From: Streptomyces sp. CB01580
GTDB lineage: Bacteria; Actinomycetota; Actinomycetes; Streptomycetales; Streptomycetaceae
Assembly (NCBI RefSeq): GCF_001905795.1
Contig: NZ_LIXJ01000004.1
Span: 186,001-250,000 of the forward strand
DNA length: 64,000 nt
Direction: 5' to 3'
Shown: one piece after another, positions 1-8,839 of the stretch
How positions within the stretch are numbered: the stretch's first letter is position 1
Layout: the number at the start of each line of letters is the position of its first letter
The notes under the pieces: model-generated
Seen by the model: only the letters and a program-made list of their open reading frames with translations
The model's database searches: none
Told to the model about the DNA's origin: nothing
Program-made: the position numbers and the translations under genes

Positions 1-781
1 ACTCCCGCTCCCCCGGGCCCGCCATGACGTTGAGGTAGTACAGCGTGCGGCCGGGCGGGGCGATGGACGGGCCGTGCCAGCCGTCGGGGATCAGGACCGC
101 GTCGCCGCTGCGGACCTCGGCGAGGACGTCCGTACCGCCGGGACGGGACGGCGACACCCGGTGGTAGCCGAGGCCGTCGCGCTCCACCTCGAAGTAGTAG
201 ATCTCCTCCAGCACGGACTCGGCGCCGGGGCGGTGCTCGTCGTGCTTGTGCGGCGGGTACGACGACCAGTTGCCGCCGGGCGTGAGGACCTCGACGGCGA
301 TCAGCCGGTCGCACTCGAACGTGTCGGCGGCGGCGAAGTTGTTGACCTGCCGGGAGCAGTTCCCGGAGCCGCGCAGCTCCACGGGGACCTCCGGCGCGGG
401 GCCGTAGCGAGCGGGGAGTCGTCGCTCGCACTTCGCTCCTGCCAGGGCGAAGCGGCCTCCTGCGCCGGAGGCGATCTGTGCGTGGGCGTCGCGCGGTAGG
501 TAGGCGAAGTCGGATACCCCGCTGAACACGCTTTCCCGGCCCAGCAGTTCAAAGATCTCACCTGAGGTATGCACCGTACAGCCACCGGTCAGCGGCAGGA
601 CGATCCACTCGCTCTCCCCGGTGACGAGCGTGTGAATTCCACCCGGCTCCAATGCGAGCACGCGCAGGCGGGACCGGTCCCAGCCGGCGCGTTCCGGGGA
701 GATGTCGAGGGTGTAGGAGCCGCTCGCCGTGCTGCCCGCGCCGAGGTGGCGGCGCGGTTCGTCGTCGTCATCCGTCGTCAT
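1..781 (-). CDS. iolB: 5-deoxy-glucuronate isomerase IolB, 3' end missing
   Basis: IolB converts 5-deoxy-glucuronate to 2-deoxy-5-keto-gluconate in cytoplasmic myo-inositol breakdown. The frame runs from an ATG at 781-779 to the window edge with no stop, so the C-terminus lies outside. The bicupin signature is visible: PPHKHDEH followed by EEIYYFEVERDG (metal-ligand His and Glu), and near the edge IPDGWHGPSIAPPGRTLYYLN. A purine-rich GGGAAGAG precedes the start. It lies 109 bases downstream of iolC on the same strand, the expected order for an iol operon. Identification rests on motif pattern and context. Confidence 0.9.
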   Translation of the reverse strand, partial: MTTDDDDEPRRHLGAGSTASGSYTLDISPERAGWDRSRLRVLALEPGGIHTLVTGESEWIVLPLTGGCTVHTSGEIFELLGRESVFSGVSDFAYLPRDAHAQIASGAGGRFALAGAKCERRLPARYGPAPEVPVELRGSGNCSRQVNNFAAADTFECDRLIAVEVLTPGGNWSSYPPHKHDEHRPGAESVLEEIYYFEVERDGLGYHRVSPSRPGGTDVLAEVRSGDAVLIPDGWHGPSIAPPGRTLYYLNVMAGPGERE

Positions 782-890
782 GTCTCTTCCCTGCTCGTCC
801 CTGCCCGTCGCTCGCCGACGTGCTGCCCGATGCCCGGGCCGGTGCGCGACCCGATGCCTGGCCCGACGCACGGGGTGGTGCGTGGCCGCG

Positions 891-2039
891 TCATGGTGCG
901 GCTCCGGTGCGGTGGGCGGTGACGGCCCCCTCGGTCAGGACCGCCTCGACCTCGTGCGGGAACGGCATGGCGGACGAGCAGGAGAGCCGGGAGGCGACGA
1001 TGGCCCCGGCCGCGTTGGCGTACCGCATGATGCGTGCGGTCTCCCAGCCCTTGAGCAGCCCGTGGCAGAGCGCCCCGCCGAACGCGTCGCCCGCGCCGAG
1101 GCCGTTGACCACCTCGACGGGCAACGGGGGCACGTCGGTGACCGTGCCGTCGCGGTGGACGGCGAGCACGCCCGCGGGGCCCCGTTTGACGACGGCCAGT
1201 TCGACACCGGCGGCGATCAGGGCGCGGGCGGCGGCGTACGGTTCGCTCTCCCCGGTCGCGATCGCGCACTCGTCGGGGTTGCCGACGGCGACGGTGGCGA
1301 GTGCGAGGGCCTCGCGGTAGCGGGTGGCGGCATGCGCCACCCGGCCGGAGGTGTCCGGCACCCGAGCGGAGGCGCCCGGCACCTGGTCGGAGGCATCCGA
1401 CAACCGACCGTGAGGGTCCGGCGCCCGGCCGATTCCGTTCGGCGCGACGGCCGCGCCCGGTGGAGTGGCCGCGTCCGCCGTGGCCTCGCCCCAGAACATC
1501 GGGCGCCAGTCGAGGTCGAAGACGGTGATGCCGGACCGGCCGCGGGCGCGCAGCGCGGCAAGGGTCGAGGTGCGGCTCGGCTCGGCGCACAGACCGGTGC
1601 CCGTCGCCCAGAAGACCCGCGCGGACCGGATCGCGTCGAGATCCAGTTCCTCGGTCCGGATCTCCAGGTCCGGGGCCTTGGGGTGGCGGTAGAAGTAGAG
1701 GGGGAAGTCGTCGGGCGGGAAGACCTCGCAGAACGTGATCGGCGTCGGGTACGCGTCGACGGGCGTCGCCCACCGGTCGTCCACCCCGAACTCCCGCAAC
1801 TGGTGGCGCAGATAGTCCCCGAAGGCGTCCCGCCCGGTGCGCGTCACCACCGCGGTCCGCCGGCCGAGCCGTGCCGCCGCGACGGCGACGTTGGAGGGCG
1901 AGCCGCCGAGGAACTTGCCGAACGTCTCGACCCGGGCCAGCGGCACACCGATCTGCAGGGGGTAGAGATCGACACCGATCCGGCCCATGGTGATCACGTC
2001 GTACGGCTCGGGCTTCGGCTCGGGCATGGGCGTGCACAT
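891..2039 (-). CDS. iolC: 5-dehydro-2-deoxygluconokinase IolC (PfkB family)
   Basis: This 382-residue PfkB sugar kinase phosphorylates 2-deoxy-5-keto-gluconate in the inositol pathway. The N-terminal GRIGVDLYP and GGSPSNVAVAAARLG motifs and the C-terminal NGLGAGDAFGGAL (about residue 312, catalytic Asp near 318) are diagnostic. An Ala/Pro-rich insert around residues 190-245 is unusual and is encoded partly by four 21-base DNA repeats. The ATG at 2039 sits directly against GAAGGG, so the ATG at 2027 may be the true start. iolB follows; an iolE-like gene diverges upstream. The carbohydrate-kinase fold is certain; the IolC assignment leans on the neighbours. Confidence 0.88.
   Translation of the reverse strand: MCTPMPEPKPEPYDVITMGRIGVDLYPLQIGVPLARVETFGKFLGGSPSNVAVAAARLGRRTAVVTRTGRDAFGDYLRHQLREFGVDDRWATPVDAYPTPITFCEVFPPDDFPLYFYRHPKAPDLEIRTEELDLDAIRSARVFWATGTGLCAEPSRTSTLAALRARGRSGITVFDLDWRPMFWGEATADAATPPGAAVAPNGIGRAPDPHGRLSDASDQVPGASARVPDTSGRVAHAATRYREALALATVAVGNPDECAIATGESEPYAAARALIAAGVELAVVKRGPAGVLAVHRDGTVTDVPPLPVEVVNGLGAGDAFGGALCHGLLKGWETARIMRYANAAGAIVASRLSCSSAMPFPHEVEAVLTEGAVTAHRTGAAP
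1346..1429. repeat. four tandem 21-base units inside iolC
   Basis: Units beginning CGGAGG(T/C) at 1346, 1367, 1388 and a weaker one at 1409 repeat every 21 bases. They encode seven-residue repeats within the insert of the kinase and keep the frame open. They look like a recent in-frame expansion. Confidence 0.7.
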
Positions 2040-2071
2040 CCCTTCGACCGGCGGCGCTGACGGCTGTTCAA

Positions 2072-2100
2072 GGTCTAACGGCCCTCCGACCCCCTGTCAA
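2072..2100 (-). promoter_or_regulatory. candidate iolC promoter
   Basis: On the minus strand TTGACA (2100-2095) is followed after 17 bases by TAGACC (2077-2072), a reasonable vegetative promoter. It would start transcription roughly 25-30 bases before the iolC start. The -10 match is imperfect. Confidence 0.5.
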
Positions 2101-2103
2101 CGC

Positions 2104-2117
2104 TATGTCCGGACATA
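2104..2117. promoter_or_regulatory. palindromic operator between iolC and the iolE-like gene
   Basis: TATGTCCGGACATA is a perfect 14-base palindrome in the divergent interval, next to the -35 of the iolC promoter and 12 bases before the TTG start of the opposite gene. CTGTCAA (2094-2100) and TTGACAG (2130-2136) form an outer inverted pair. The position suits a repressor of both units; the regulator is not in the window neighbourhood. Confidence 0.6.
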
Positions 2118-2128
2118 AGGACGAATGA

Positions 2129-3178
2129 TTGACAGAGGTTCCGGGGCCCGGAAGCCTGGACCGCATGGTCTCTCCCTCCCGAGCACCTGCTCCGTCGCGC
2201 ATCCGCATCGGTTCGGCACCCGACTCGTGGGGGGTCTGGTTCCCCGACGATCCGCGGCAAGTGCCCTGGCAGCGCTTCCTCGACGAGGTCTCCGAGGCGG
2301 GTTACGAGTGGATCGAGCTGGGCCCGTACGGCTATCTCCCGACCGATCCGGCCCGGCTCGCCGACGAGACCGGCCGCCGGGGGCTCAGGGTGTCGGCCGG
2401 GACGGTCTTCACCGGATTGCACCACGGGCCGGGCGTCTGGGACCGGACCTGGTCGCATGTCGCCGGCATCGCGGCACTCACGCGGGCGATGGGCGCCGGG
2501 CATCTGGTGGTCATCCCGGCGTTCTGGCGCGACGACCGGACGGGCGAGGTCCTGGAGGACCGGGACCTGACCGCGGAGCAGTGGCGCGATCTCACCACCC
2601 AGACGGAACGGCTGGCCCGGGAGGTACGGGACCGGTACGGGCTGCGCGTCGTCGTCCACCCGCACGCCGACACCCACATCGACGGGGCGGAGAACGTCGG
2701 CCGCTTCCTCGACGCCACCGATCCCGACCTGGTCTCGCTCTGCCTCGACACCGGTCATTACGCGTACTGCGGCGGCGACAGCGTCGAACTGATCAAGACC
2801 TACGGCGAGCGGATCGGCTATCTGCACCTCAAGCAGGTCGATCCGGAGGTCCTGGCCCGGGTGGTGGCGGACGAGGTGCCGTTCGGGCCCGCCGTGGCGC
2901 GGGGCGTGATGTGCGAACCGCCGGGCGGGGTGCCCGCGCTGGAACCCGTGCTCGCCGCGGCCCGCGCCCTGAACGTCGACCTCTTCGCCATCGTCGAGCA
3001 GGACATGTACCCGTGCCCGCCCGACAAGCCGTTCCCCATTGCCCGCCGCACCCGGGACTACCTCCGCTCCTGCGGCGGCCCGCGGGGGAACGACGCACCG
3101 GCCGACCCGTCCGGGAACGACGCACCGGCCGACCCGTCCGGGAACGACGCGCCGACCGGACCGCACCGGGCCGGCTGA
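2129..3178 (+). CDS. IolE-like sugar phosphate isomerase/epimerase
   Basis: This 349-residue protein has the AP-endonuclease-2-type TIM barrel of inosose dehydratases and sugar epimerases. Visible signatures are GSAPDSWGVWFPDD near the N-terminus, VVHPHADTHID, CLDTGHYAYCGGD and YLHLKQVD, which supply the metal-binding His/Asp/Glu residues. In an iol cluster the likely reaction is 2-keto-myo-inositol dehydration or a related isomerization. AAGGA at 2117-2121 supports the TTG start; an ATG at 2165 is an alternative. The C-terminus carries a repeated GNDAPADPS tail that is not part of the fold. It diverges from iolC/iolB and is probably controlled with them. Confidence 0.8.
   Translation: MTEVPGPGSLDRMVSPSRAPAPSRIRIGSAPDSWGVWFPDDPRQVPWQRFLDEVSEAGYEWIELGPYGYLPTDPARLADETGRRGLRVSAGTVFTGLHHGPGVWDRTWSHVAGIAALTRAMGAGHLVVIPAFWRDDRTGEVLEDRDLTAEQWRDLTTQTERLAREVRDRYGLRVVVHPHADTHIDGAENVGRFLDATDPDLVSLCLDTGHYAYCGGDSVELIKTYGERIGYLHLKQVDPEVLARVVADEVPFGPAVARGVMCEPPGGVPALEPVLAAARALNVDLFAIVEQDMYPCPPDKPFPIARRTRDYLRSCGGPRGNDAPADPSGNDAPADPSGNDAPTGPHRAG
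3086..3160. repeat. 27-base tandem repeat in the iolE-like 3' end
   Basis: Two full identical 27-base units (3086-3112, 3113-3139) and a partial third (3140-3160) encode the GNDAPADPS tail. They lie at the extreme C-terminus, outside the barrel. Confidence 0.8.
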
Positions 3179-3297
3179 CACGCCGAACGGTTCCGGGAAG
3201 TGACATCGTGGTGCTACGCGGTGTTGTCCTCGACAAGAGGGCGGTGCGCGGCCCCGGTCGCGCACCCCACCGCACCGTACGAGGAGCACGACCGACC

Positions 3298-3777
3298 ATG
3301 ACCCGGAAGACGCTGCTGTCCCGCAGGACCCACTGGACACACAGGCCGGACAGGACACGCGGGACGGACAGGACGCGCAGGGCGGCGGGGGCCGTCACCC
3401 TGGCCGTGGCCGCGCTGACCGCATCCCTGGCCGCTTCCCTCACGATCGCCCCGGCCGCATCGGCCCACCCGCAGAACCCGGTGCCGCCGCCCGGTTCCAG
3501 CCCGGTCTGTGCCTTCTACGACGGCGACGCGCCGACCGTGTACGGAGAACGGGGCGACCGGGTCTCCCAGGTCCAGTGCATGCTCGCCAACCGTCACTAT
3601 CTGCCGTGGTCCGCTCTCGACGGACGGTTCGGGCCGCAGACCTTCCTGGCCGTGCAGCGCTTCCAGGCGGACCATCCGCCGCTCGCGCCGAACGGCCTGG
3701 TCACCGAGGCCACCTGGTCGGCGCTCTGGCACGCGGGACCGAGCCGTACGAACCCGCTCCCCCACCCCCCGATGTGA
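3298..3777 (+). CDS. secreted peptidoglycan-binding domain protein
   Basis: A 159-residue exported protein. The ATG at 3298 follows GAGGAG at 3281. Residues 1-60 form an Arg-rich N-region, a hydrophobic Ala/Leu stretch and an ASAHP cleavage region. The mature part carries one PG_binding_1 repeat: GERGDRVSQVQCMLANRHYL, then DGRFGPQTFLAVQRFQ and GLVTEATWSALW. Two cysteines (CAFYDGD and VQCML) may form a disulfide. No catalytic domain is attached, so it probably only binds the cell wall. It stands alone between the iol and copper genes. Confidence 0.82.
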   Translation: MTRKTLLSRRTHWTHRPDRTRGTDRTRRAAGAVTLAVAALTASLAASLTIAPAASAHPQNPVPPPGSSPVCAFYDGDAPTVYGERGDRVSQVQCMLANRHYLPWSALDGRFGPQTFLAVQRFQADHPPLAPNGLVTEATWSALWHAGPSRTNPLPHPPM

Positions 3778-3827
3778 GACGACACGTCCACCGTGGAACT
3801 CGCCCGTCGACGGGGGCACTCGCATTC

Positions 3828-3844
3828 ATACCCCCTAGGGGTAT
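3828..3844. promoter_or_regulatory. CsoR-type copper operator
   Basis: ATACCCC-CTA-GGGGTAT is a perfect inverted repeat matching the G/C-tract CsoR box known upstream of actinobacterial copper genes. It sits inside a larger dyad with outer arms CTCGCA (3819-3824) and TGCGAG (3849-3854), 139 bases before the chaperone start. Copper would release the repressor and switch on the chaperone and ATPase. Confidence 0.78.
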
Positions 3845-3982
3845 AGAGTGCGAGTATCGGAGCCCACCGGACCCGCCGGGTTCCCGATGCCATGCCGTTT
3901 CGCGCCCGCCGCGACCGGGAGGCCGTGGCCGGAGCGTCGCGGCTGACGAGTGGCAGTCGAAGAGTCGAAGAGGAGAACACCC

Positions 3983-4294
3983 ATGACCGCCGAGACCCAG
4001 CTTCCCCAGGCCACCGGCTCCTGCTGCTCGCCGAGCGGCTCCTGCCACGACAGCGCTGGCGGCGACTCCGCGGCGGGCGCGGTGACCACCGTCTACCAGG
4101 TGTCCGGCATGACCTGCGGACACTGCGAGGGGGCGGTCTCCGAGGAGATCTCCGGCATCAAGGGCGTCACCTCGGTGAAGGCGGTGGCCTCCACCGGCCA
4201 GGTGACCGTCGTCTCCGACGCCCCGCTGTCAGAGGAGGACGTGCGCGCCGCGGTCGACGAGGCGGGCTACGAGCTCGTCGGCGCCACGGCCTGA
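3983..4294 (+). CDS. copZ: CopZ-like copper chaperone (HMA domain)
   Basis: A 103-residue cytoplasmic metallochaperone. The ATG at 3983 has GAGGAG at 3969-3974; an upstream in-frame start at 3950 lacks such a site. A Cys-rich N-terminal segment (GSCCSPSGSCHD) precedes a ferredoxin-like HMA domain with the GMTCGHCEGAV copper motif and a C-terminal AGYEL. It binds Cu(I) and passes it to the ATPase encoded next. The extra N-terminal cysteines may add a second metal site. A CsoR-type operator lies upstream. Confidence 0.88.
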   Translation: MTAETQLPQATGSCCSPSGSCHDSAGGDSAAGAVTTVYQVSGMTCGHCEGAVSEEISGIKGVTSVKAVASTGQVTVVSDAPLSEEDVRAAVDEAGYELVGATA

Positions 4295-4372
4295 CCCACG
4301 GGCCCGGGACGAAGCCGCTCCCCGGGCCGACCCGCATCACCCGCGTTGTCGCCGGGCCGGACCTGCCAGCAG

Positions 4373-4387
4373 ATACTGGTGGGGTAC
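4373..4387. promoter_or_regulatory. possible degenerate second CsoR-like site before copA
   Basis: ATACTGGTGGGGTAC, 30 bases before the copA ribosome site, keeps the ATAC and GGGGTA halves of the box at 3828 but not its symmetry. It could give copA separate control. Confidence 0.3.
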
Positions 4388-4417
4388 GGCCCGGTCGGCG
4401 TTTCAGGAGTTTCGGAC

Positions 4418-6832
4418 ATGCACAGCGCGACGGAAGCCGGGGCACCGGCGACCGAGAACTTCCGGGCCGAACTCGCGATCGGCGGGATGACCTGCGCCTC
4501 CTGCGCGGCCCGGGTCGAGAAGAAGCTCAACCGCATGAACGGCGTCACCGCCACGGTCAACTACGCGACCGAGAAGGCCCGGGTGTCGTTCGGTCCGGGC
4601 ACCGGGATCGCCGATCTGATCGCCACGGTCGAGAAGACCGGTTACACGGCACGACCCGTACCCTCCCCCGCCCCGGCACGGGCCCCCGCACCACCTCCCA
4701 CGCCCCGGACCGGCACCGAAGCCGACCGGTCCGCCGACGTCACCGGGCGGCCCCATGTCCCGGAACGGGCCGCTGTCCCCCCTGGCCGGCCCACCGCCAC
4801 CGCCGTCCGATCGGCCGACATCGCCGAGCGGCCCGCCGACGCCGCCGAACGGGAAGCCGCCGCCGCGCTCGCCGCGCTGCGGCAGCGCCTGACCGTGTCG
4901 GCGGTCCTCGCCGCCCCCGTCGTCCTGCTCTCGATGATCCCGGCCTTCCAGTTCGACAACTGGCAGTGGCTCTCCCTCGCTCTCGCCGCGCCCGTCGTCG
5001 TCTGGGGCGGGCTGCCCTTCCACCGCGCCACCTGGACCAATCTGCGGCACGGCGTGGCCACCATGGACACCCTGGTCTCGGTCGGCACCCTCGCCGCCTT
5101 CGGCTGGTCCCTGTGGGCCCTGTTCCTCGGTGACGCGGGCGTGACCGGGATGCGGCACGGCTTCGACCTCATCGCCTCGCGCCACGGGGCCTCCTCCACC
5201 ATCTATCTGGAGGTCGCGGCGGGCGTCATCACCTTCATCCTGCTCGGCCGGTACCTGGAGGCCCGCTCCAAGCGGAAGGCCGGTTCCGCCCTGCGTGCGC
5301 TGATGCACCTGGGTGCGAAGGACGTCTCCCTCCTTCGCGACGGTACGGAGGTGCGCGTTCCCGTGAGCCGTCTCGTCGTCGGCGACCGCTTCGTCGTACG
5401 GCCCGGCGAGAAGATCGCCACCGACGGCACGGTCGTCGAGGGTGCGTCGGCCGTGGACGCCTCCATGCTCACCGGGGAGTCCGCCCCGGTCGACGTGGGC
5501 GTCGGCGACTCCGTCACCGGGGCCACCGTGAACGCCTCCGGCCGGCTGGTCGTCGAGGCGACCCGGATCGGCGCCGACACGCAGCTGGCCCGGATGGCCA
5601 GGCTCGTCGAGGACGCACAGAACGGCAAGGCGGCGGCACAGCGCCTCGCGGACCGGATCTCGGCCGTCTTCGTCCCGGTCGTCATCGCGCTCGCCCTGGC
5701 CACACTGCTCGCGTGGCTGCTCGTCGCGGACGACGTGACGGCGGCGTTCACGGCCGCCGTGGCCGTACTGATCATCGCCTGCCCGTGCGCCCTGGGCCTG
5801 GCCACCCCGACCGCCCTCATGGTCGGCACCGGCCGCGGCGCCCAGCTCGGCATCCTGATCAAGGGCCCCGAAGTCCTGGAGACCACCCGCCGCGTCGACA
5901 CCATCGTCCTCGACAAGACCGGCACCGTCACCACCGGCCGCATGACCCTCCTCGACGTCCACACCACCACGGACACCACCGAGACCGAAGTCCTGCGCCT
6001 CGCCGGCGCCCTGGAACACTCCTCCGAACACCCCATCGCCCAGGCCGTCGCCACCGGCGCCACCGAACGCACCGGCACCCCCCTCCCCACCCCCGAGGAC
6101 TTCACCAACGTCCCCGGACTCGGCGTCCAGGGCATCGTCGACGGCCACGCCGTCCTCGTCGGCCGCGAACAACTGCTCACGAAGGCGGGCATCGGGATCC
6201 CCGCCGATCCGGCGGGCGCCGTGGCGCACGCGGCGGGCTGGGGCCGTACCGCGATCGTGGTCGCCTGGGACGGTGAGGCGCGCGCGGTCCTGGAGGTCGC
6301 CGACGCCGTCAAGAGCTCAAGTGCGCAGGCCGTCACCGAACTGCGCGCGCTCGGCCTGACCCCGATCCTGCTGACGGGCGACAACCGGGCGGTGGCCGAG
6401 GCCGTCGCGGCCGAGGTCGGGATCGACACGGTGTACGCGGAGGTCATGCCCGAGGACAAGGTCGACGTCGTCAAGGAACTCCAGTCCCAGGGGCGCTCCG
6501 TCGCCATGGTCGGCGACGGCGTGAACGACGCGGCGGCGCTCGCCCAGGCCGACCTGGGCCTGGCGATGGGTACCGGCACGGACGCCGCGATCGAGGCGAG
6601 CGATCTCACGCTCGTTCGTGGAGATCTCAAGGTGGCGGCCGATGCGATCAGGCTCTCCCGGCGCACCCTGACCACCATCAGGGGCAACCTGCTCTGGGCA
6701 TTCGGTTATAACGTCGCCGCCCTGCCCCTTGCGGCATTTGGGCTGCTCAACCCTATGATTGCCGGAGCGGCGATGGCGCTCTCATCGGTCTTCGTCGTAA
6801 CGAACAGCCTGCGGTTGCGTGCCTTCACGTAA
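4418..6832 (+). CDS. copA: copper-exporting P1B-type ATPase CopA
   Basis: An 804-residue membrane pump that uses ATP to expel Cu(I). Domains in order: one HMA domain with [14 protein letters not shown]; a long Pro/Ala-rich linker; transmembrane helices; actuator loop with TGES near residue 350; the CPC metal motif in [15 protein letters not shown] near 455; phosphorylation site DKTGTVTTG near 498; [25 protein letters not shown] at 4403-4407 supports the ATG at 4418, although the frame is open upstream. It lies 123 bases after the chaperone gene. The CPC core marks it as a copper or silver pump. Confidence 0.95.
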   Translation: MHSATEAGAPATENFRAELAIGGMTCASCAARVEKKLNRMNGVTATVNYATEKARVSFGPGTGIADLIATVEKTGYTARPVPSPAPARAPAPPPTPRTGTEADRSADVTGRPHVPERAAVPPGRPTATAVRSADIAERPADAAEREAAAALAALRQRLTVSAVLAAPVVLLSMIPAFQFDNWQWLSLALAAPVVVWGGLPFHRATWTNLRHGVATMDTLVSVGTLAAFGWSLWALFLGDAGVTGMRHGFDLIASRHGASSTIYLEVAAGVITFILLGRYLEARSKRKAGSALRALMHLGAKDVSLLRDGTEVRVPVSRLVVGDRFVVRPGEKIATDGTVVEGASAVDASMLTGESAPVDVGVGDSVTGATVNASGRLVVEATRIGADTQLARMARLVEDAQNGKAAAQRLADRISAVFVPVVIALALATLLAWLLVADDVTAAFTAAVAVLIIACPCALGLATPTALMVGTGRGAQLGILIKGPEVLETTRRVDTIVLDKTGTVTTGRMTLLDVHTTTDTTETEVLRLAGALEHSSEHPIAQAVATGATERTGTPLPTPEDFTNVPGLGVQGIVDGHAVLVGREQLLTKAGIGIPADPAGAVAHAAGWGRTAIVVAWDGEARAVLEVADAVKSSSAQAVTELRALGLTPILLTGDNRAVAEAVAAEVGIDTVYAEVMPEDKVDVVKELQSQGRSVAMVGDGVNDAAALAQADLGLAMGTGTDAAIEASDLTLVRGDLKVAADAIRLSRRTLTTIRGNLLWAFGYNVAALPLAAFGLLNPMIAGAAMALSSVFVVTNSLRLRAFT

Positions 6833-6889
6833 CTTCCACAAAGAGACTTAGATCACATCGATTTAAGGGTAACCATCTGATGGGTTCGC

Positions 6890-6990
6890 GAGTCTAAGAG
6901 TGCGATGCCAAGGATGTCTTGGGGGACGTCCGGCGAAGCGTCTTGGGGGACGCTTCGGGCAAGCGTTGGCCGGGGCACGTGCACCGGGGA
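6890..6990 (-). ncRNA. probable 6C RNA
   Basis: On the minus strand two adjacent hairpins carry nearly identical C-rich loops. The first has perfect 8-base arms GAAGCGTC/GACGCTTC (6956-6949 and 6942-6935) around CCCCAA. The second has GACGTC/GACATC-type arms (about 6930-6913) around the same loop. Paired stem-loops with runs of about six cytosines are the hallmark of the actinobacterial 6C RNA family. A small CCATC-A-GATGG hairpin follows near 6886-6870. Transcript ends are estimates. Confidence 0.65.
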
Positions 6991-7113
6991 GCTTTGAGCG
7001 GCCCTCCCGTGCGTACGTACCCCGGCAGATCGCACCGGAAGTACAAGTGAAGAACGCAGTTCGCAGTGGGCGAGGGTACGCCCAGGAGCCTCGGCTCCCG
7101 CAGACACCCGGCC

Positions 7114-7194
7114 GGATCCCGTGGGGGGAATCCGCTCCGGGATATGGGAAGCGCCTCGTTGTCGGCCCGTGGGGGGATCGACGGCGGGGCGCTT
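7114..7194 (-). other. C6-loop sequence pair, possible second structured RNA
   Basis: The 12-mer TCCCCCCACGGG occurs twice on the minus strand (7129-7118 and 7177-7166). The first copy can sit in a loop closed by GGAT/ATCC, and a long-range AAGCGCC/GGCGCTT pair (7148-7154, 7187-7194) encloses the second. The remainder of the interval between copA and the citrate synthase gene has no convincing gene. Confidence 0.3.
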
Positions 7195-7411
7195 CTCCCT
7201 GTCCGCCGCCCTTCCCGCAACGCGCACCCCGCAACACGCACTGCCCCGGAACGCGAATCGCCCCGTGCTCCGCGCTCTGTGCGACAGCGCGGTACACGGG
7301 GCGAAGACCACCGGCCGACCGGCGGCCGGAATGGTGCGAGGTGCCACGAGCCTCAATGGCTCGGGACCTGCCCGCCCGGGCTCGATCGGCCCGGGCTCTG
7401 TCCGCTCGGAC

Positions 7412-8710
7412 TCAGCGGCTCTCGACCGGGACGAAGTCGCGCAGGACCTCGCCGGTGTAGATCTGGCGCGGGCGGCCGATGCGGGAACCCGGCTCCTTGA
7501 TCATCTCGTGCCACTGGGCGATCCAGCCCGGGAGGCGGCCGAGCGCGAACAGCACGGTGAACATCTCGGTCGGGAAGCCCATGGCCCGGTAGATGAGACC
7601 GGTGTAGAAGTCCACGTTGGGGTAGAGGTTGCGCGCGACGAAGTACTCGTCGGAGAGCGCGTGCTCCTCCAGCTTCAGCGCGATGTCGAGCAGCTCGTCG
7701 GACTTGCCGAGCGCGGACAGCACGTCGTGGGCGGCGGCCTTGATGATCTTGGCGCGCGGGTCGAAGGACTTGTAGACGCGGTGGCCGAAGCCCATCAGCC
7801 GGACGCCGTCCTCCTTGTTCTTCACCTTGGTGATGAAGGAGTCGACGTCGCCGCCGTTGGCCTGGATGCCCTCCAGCATCTCCAGCACCGACTGGTTGGC
7901 GCCGCCGTGCAGCGGGCCCCACAGCGCCGAGATGCCGGCGGAGATCGAGGCGAACATGTTCGCCTGCGAGGAGCCGACCAGACGCACGGTGGAGGTCGAA
8001 CAGTTCTGCTCGTGGTCCGCGTGCAGGATGAGCAGCTTGTCGAGCGCGGAGACGACGACCGGGTCCAGCTCGTACTCCTGGGCGGGGACCGAGAAGGTCA
8101 TGCGCAGGAAGTTCTCGACGTACCCGAGGTCGTTGCGCGGGTAGACGAAGGGGTGGCCGATCGACTTCTTGTACGCGTACGCGGCGATCGTCGGCAGCTT
8201 GGCCAACAGCCGGATCGTCGAGAGGTGGCGCTGCTCCTCGTCGAACGGGTTGTGGCTGTCCTGGTAGAACGTGGACAGCGCGCTGACCACCGAGGACAGC
8301 ATGGCCATTGGGTGGGCGTCGCGCGGGAATCCGTCGAAGAACCGCTTGACGTCCTCGTGCAGCAGCGTGTGCTGGGTGATCTCGTTCTTGAAGGCCGACA
8401 GCTCGTCGACCTTGGGAAGCTCACCGTTGATGAGGGTGTACGCGACCTCGAGGAACGTCGAGCGCTCGGCGAGCTGCTCGATGGGGTAGCCGCGGTAGCG
8501 CAGAATGCCCTGCTCGCCATCGAGGTAGGTGATGGCGGATTTATAGGCCGCGGTGTTGCCGTACCCGCTGTCCAGCGTCACCAGACCGGTGTTGGCGCGG
8601 AGCTTCCCGATGTCGAAGCCCTTGTCCCCGACGGTGCTCTCGATCAGCGGGTAGGTGTACTCGCCGTCGCCGTACCGCAGTACTACAGCGTTGTTGGTGT
8701 GCTCGCTCAC
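7412..8710 (-). CDS. gltA: citrate synthase
   Basis: A 432-residue type II citrate synthase condensing acetyl-CoA and oxaloacetate at the entry of the TCA cycle. The GTG at 8710 follows GAGGG with six bases spacing; 18 further in-frame codons upstream lack a ribosome site. Family blocks are clear: VTLDSGYGNTAAYKSAITYLDG, RYRGYPIEQLAE, the catalytic histidine regions LHADHEQN and GPLHGGANQ, GFGHRVYK and the catalytic Asp region. Length and C-terminus fit the family. It is monocistronic, with recD2 upstream on the same strand. Confidence 0.95.
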   Translation of the reverse strand: MSEHTNNAVVLRYGDGEYTYPLIESTVGDKGFDIGKLRANTGLVTLDSGYGNTAAYKSAITYLDGEQGILRYRGYPIEQLAERSTFLEVAYTLINGELPKVDELSAFKNEITQHTLLHEDVKRFFDGFPRDAHPMAMLSSVVSALSTFYQDSHNPFDEEQRHLSTIRLLAKLPTIAAYAYKKSIGHPFVYPRNDLGYVENFLRMTFSVPAQEYELDPVVVSALDKLLILHADHEQNCSTSTVRLVGSSQANMFASISAGISALWGPLHGGANQSVLEMLEGIQANGGDVDSFITKVKNKEDGVRLMGFGHRVYKSFDPRAKIIKAAAHDVLSALGKSDELLDIALKLEEHALSDEYFVARNLYPNVDFYTGLIYRAMGFPTEMFTVLFALGRLPGWIAQWHEMIKEPGSRIGRPRQIYTGEVLRDFVPVESR

Positions 8711-8815
8711 GTCATCCCTCACCGACGTAGTGCCTCTTCTTCGAGGTTCCCTGACTATCTCCACCCTCCCCCATTCGGCCCAGGAGAGTGCACTCGAGGT
8801 CGTCCATTGGACCTA

Positions 8816-8838
8816 CTCGCGGCACTGAGTGCCGCGAG
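8816..8838. terminator. hairpin after recD2
   Basis: CTCGCGGCAC-TGA-GTGCCGCGAG, a perfect 10-base stem starting one base past the recD2 stop. No U-tract follows, as is common in this genus. Confidence 0.7.
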
Positions 8839-8839
8839 C

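Noticed and set aside
2125..3777. A single 550-codon frame joining the iolE-like region to the peptidoglycan-binding gene
   Set aside because: Only the part after ATG 3298 has a signal peptide and domain; the earlier part is out of frame with the real iolE-like gene.
6905..6997. A 30-codon plus-strand ORF with repeated SWGT motifs
   Set aside because: The repeats are explained by the two RNA hairpins read on the other strand; no ribosome site precedes it.
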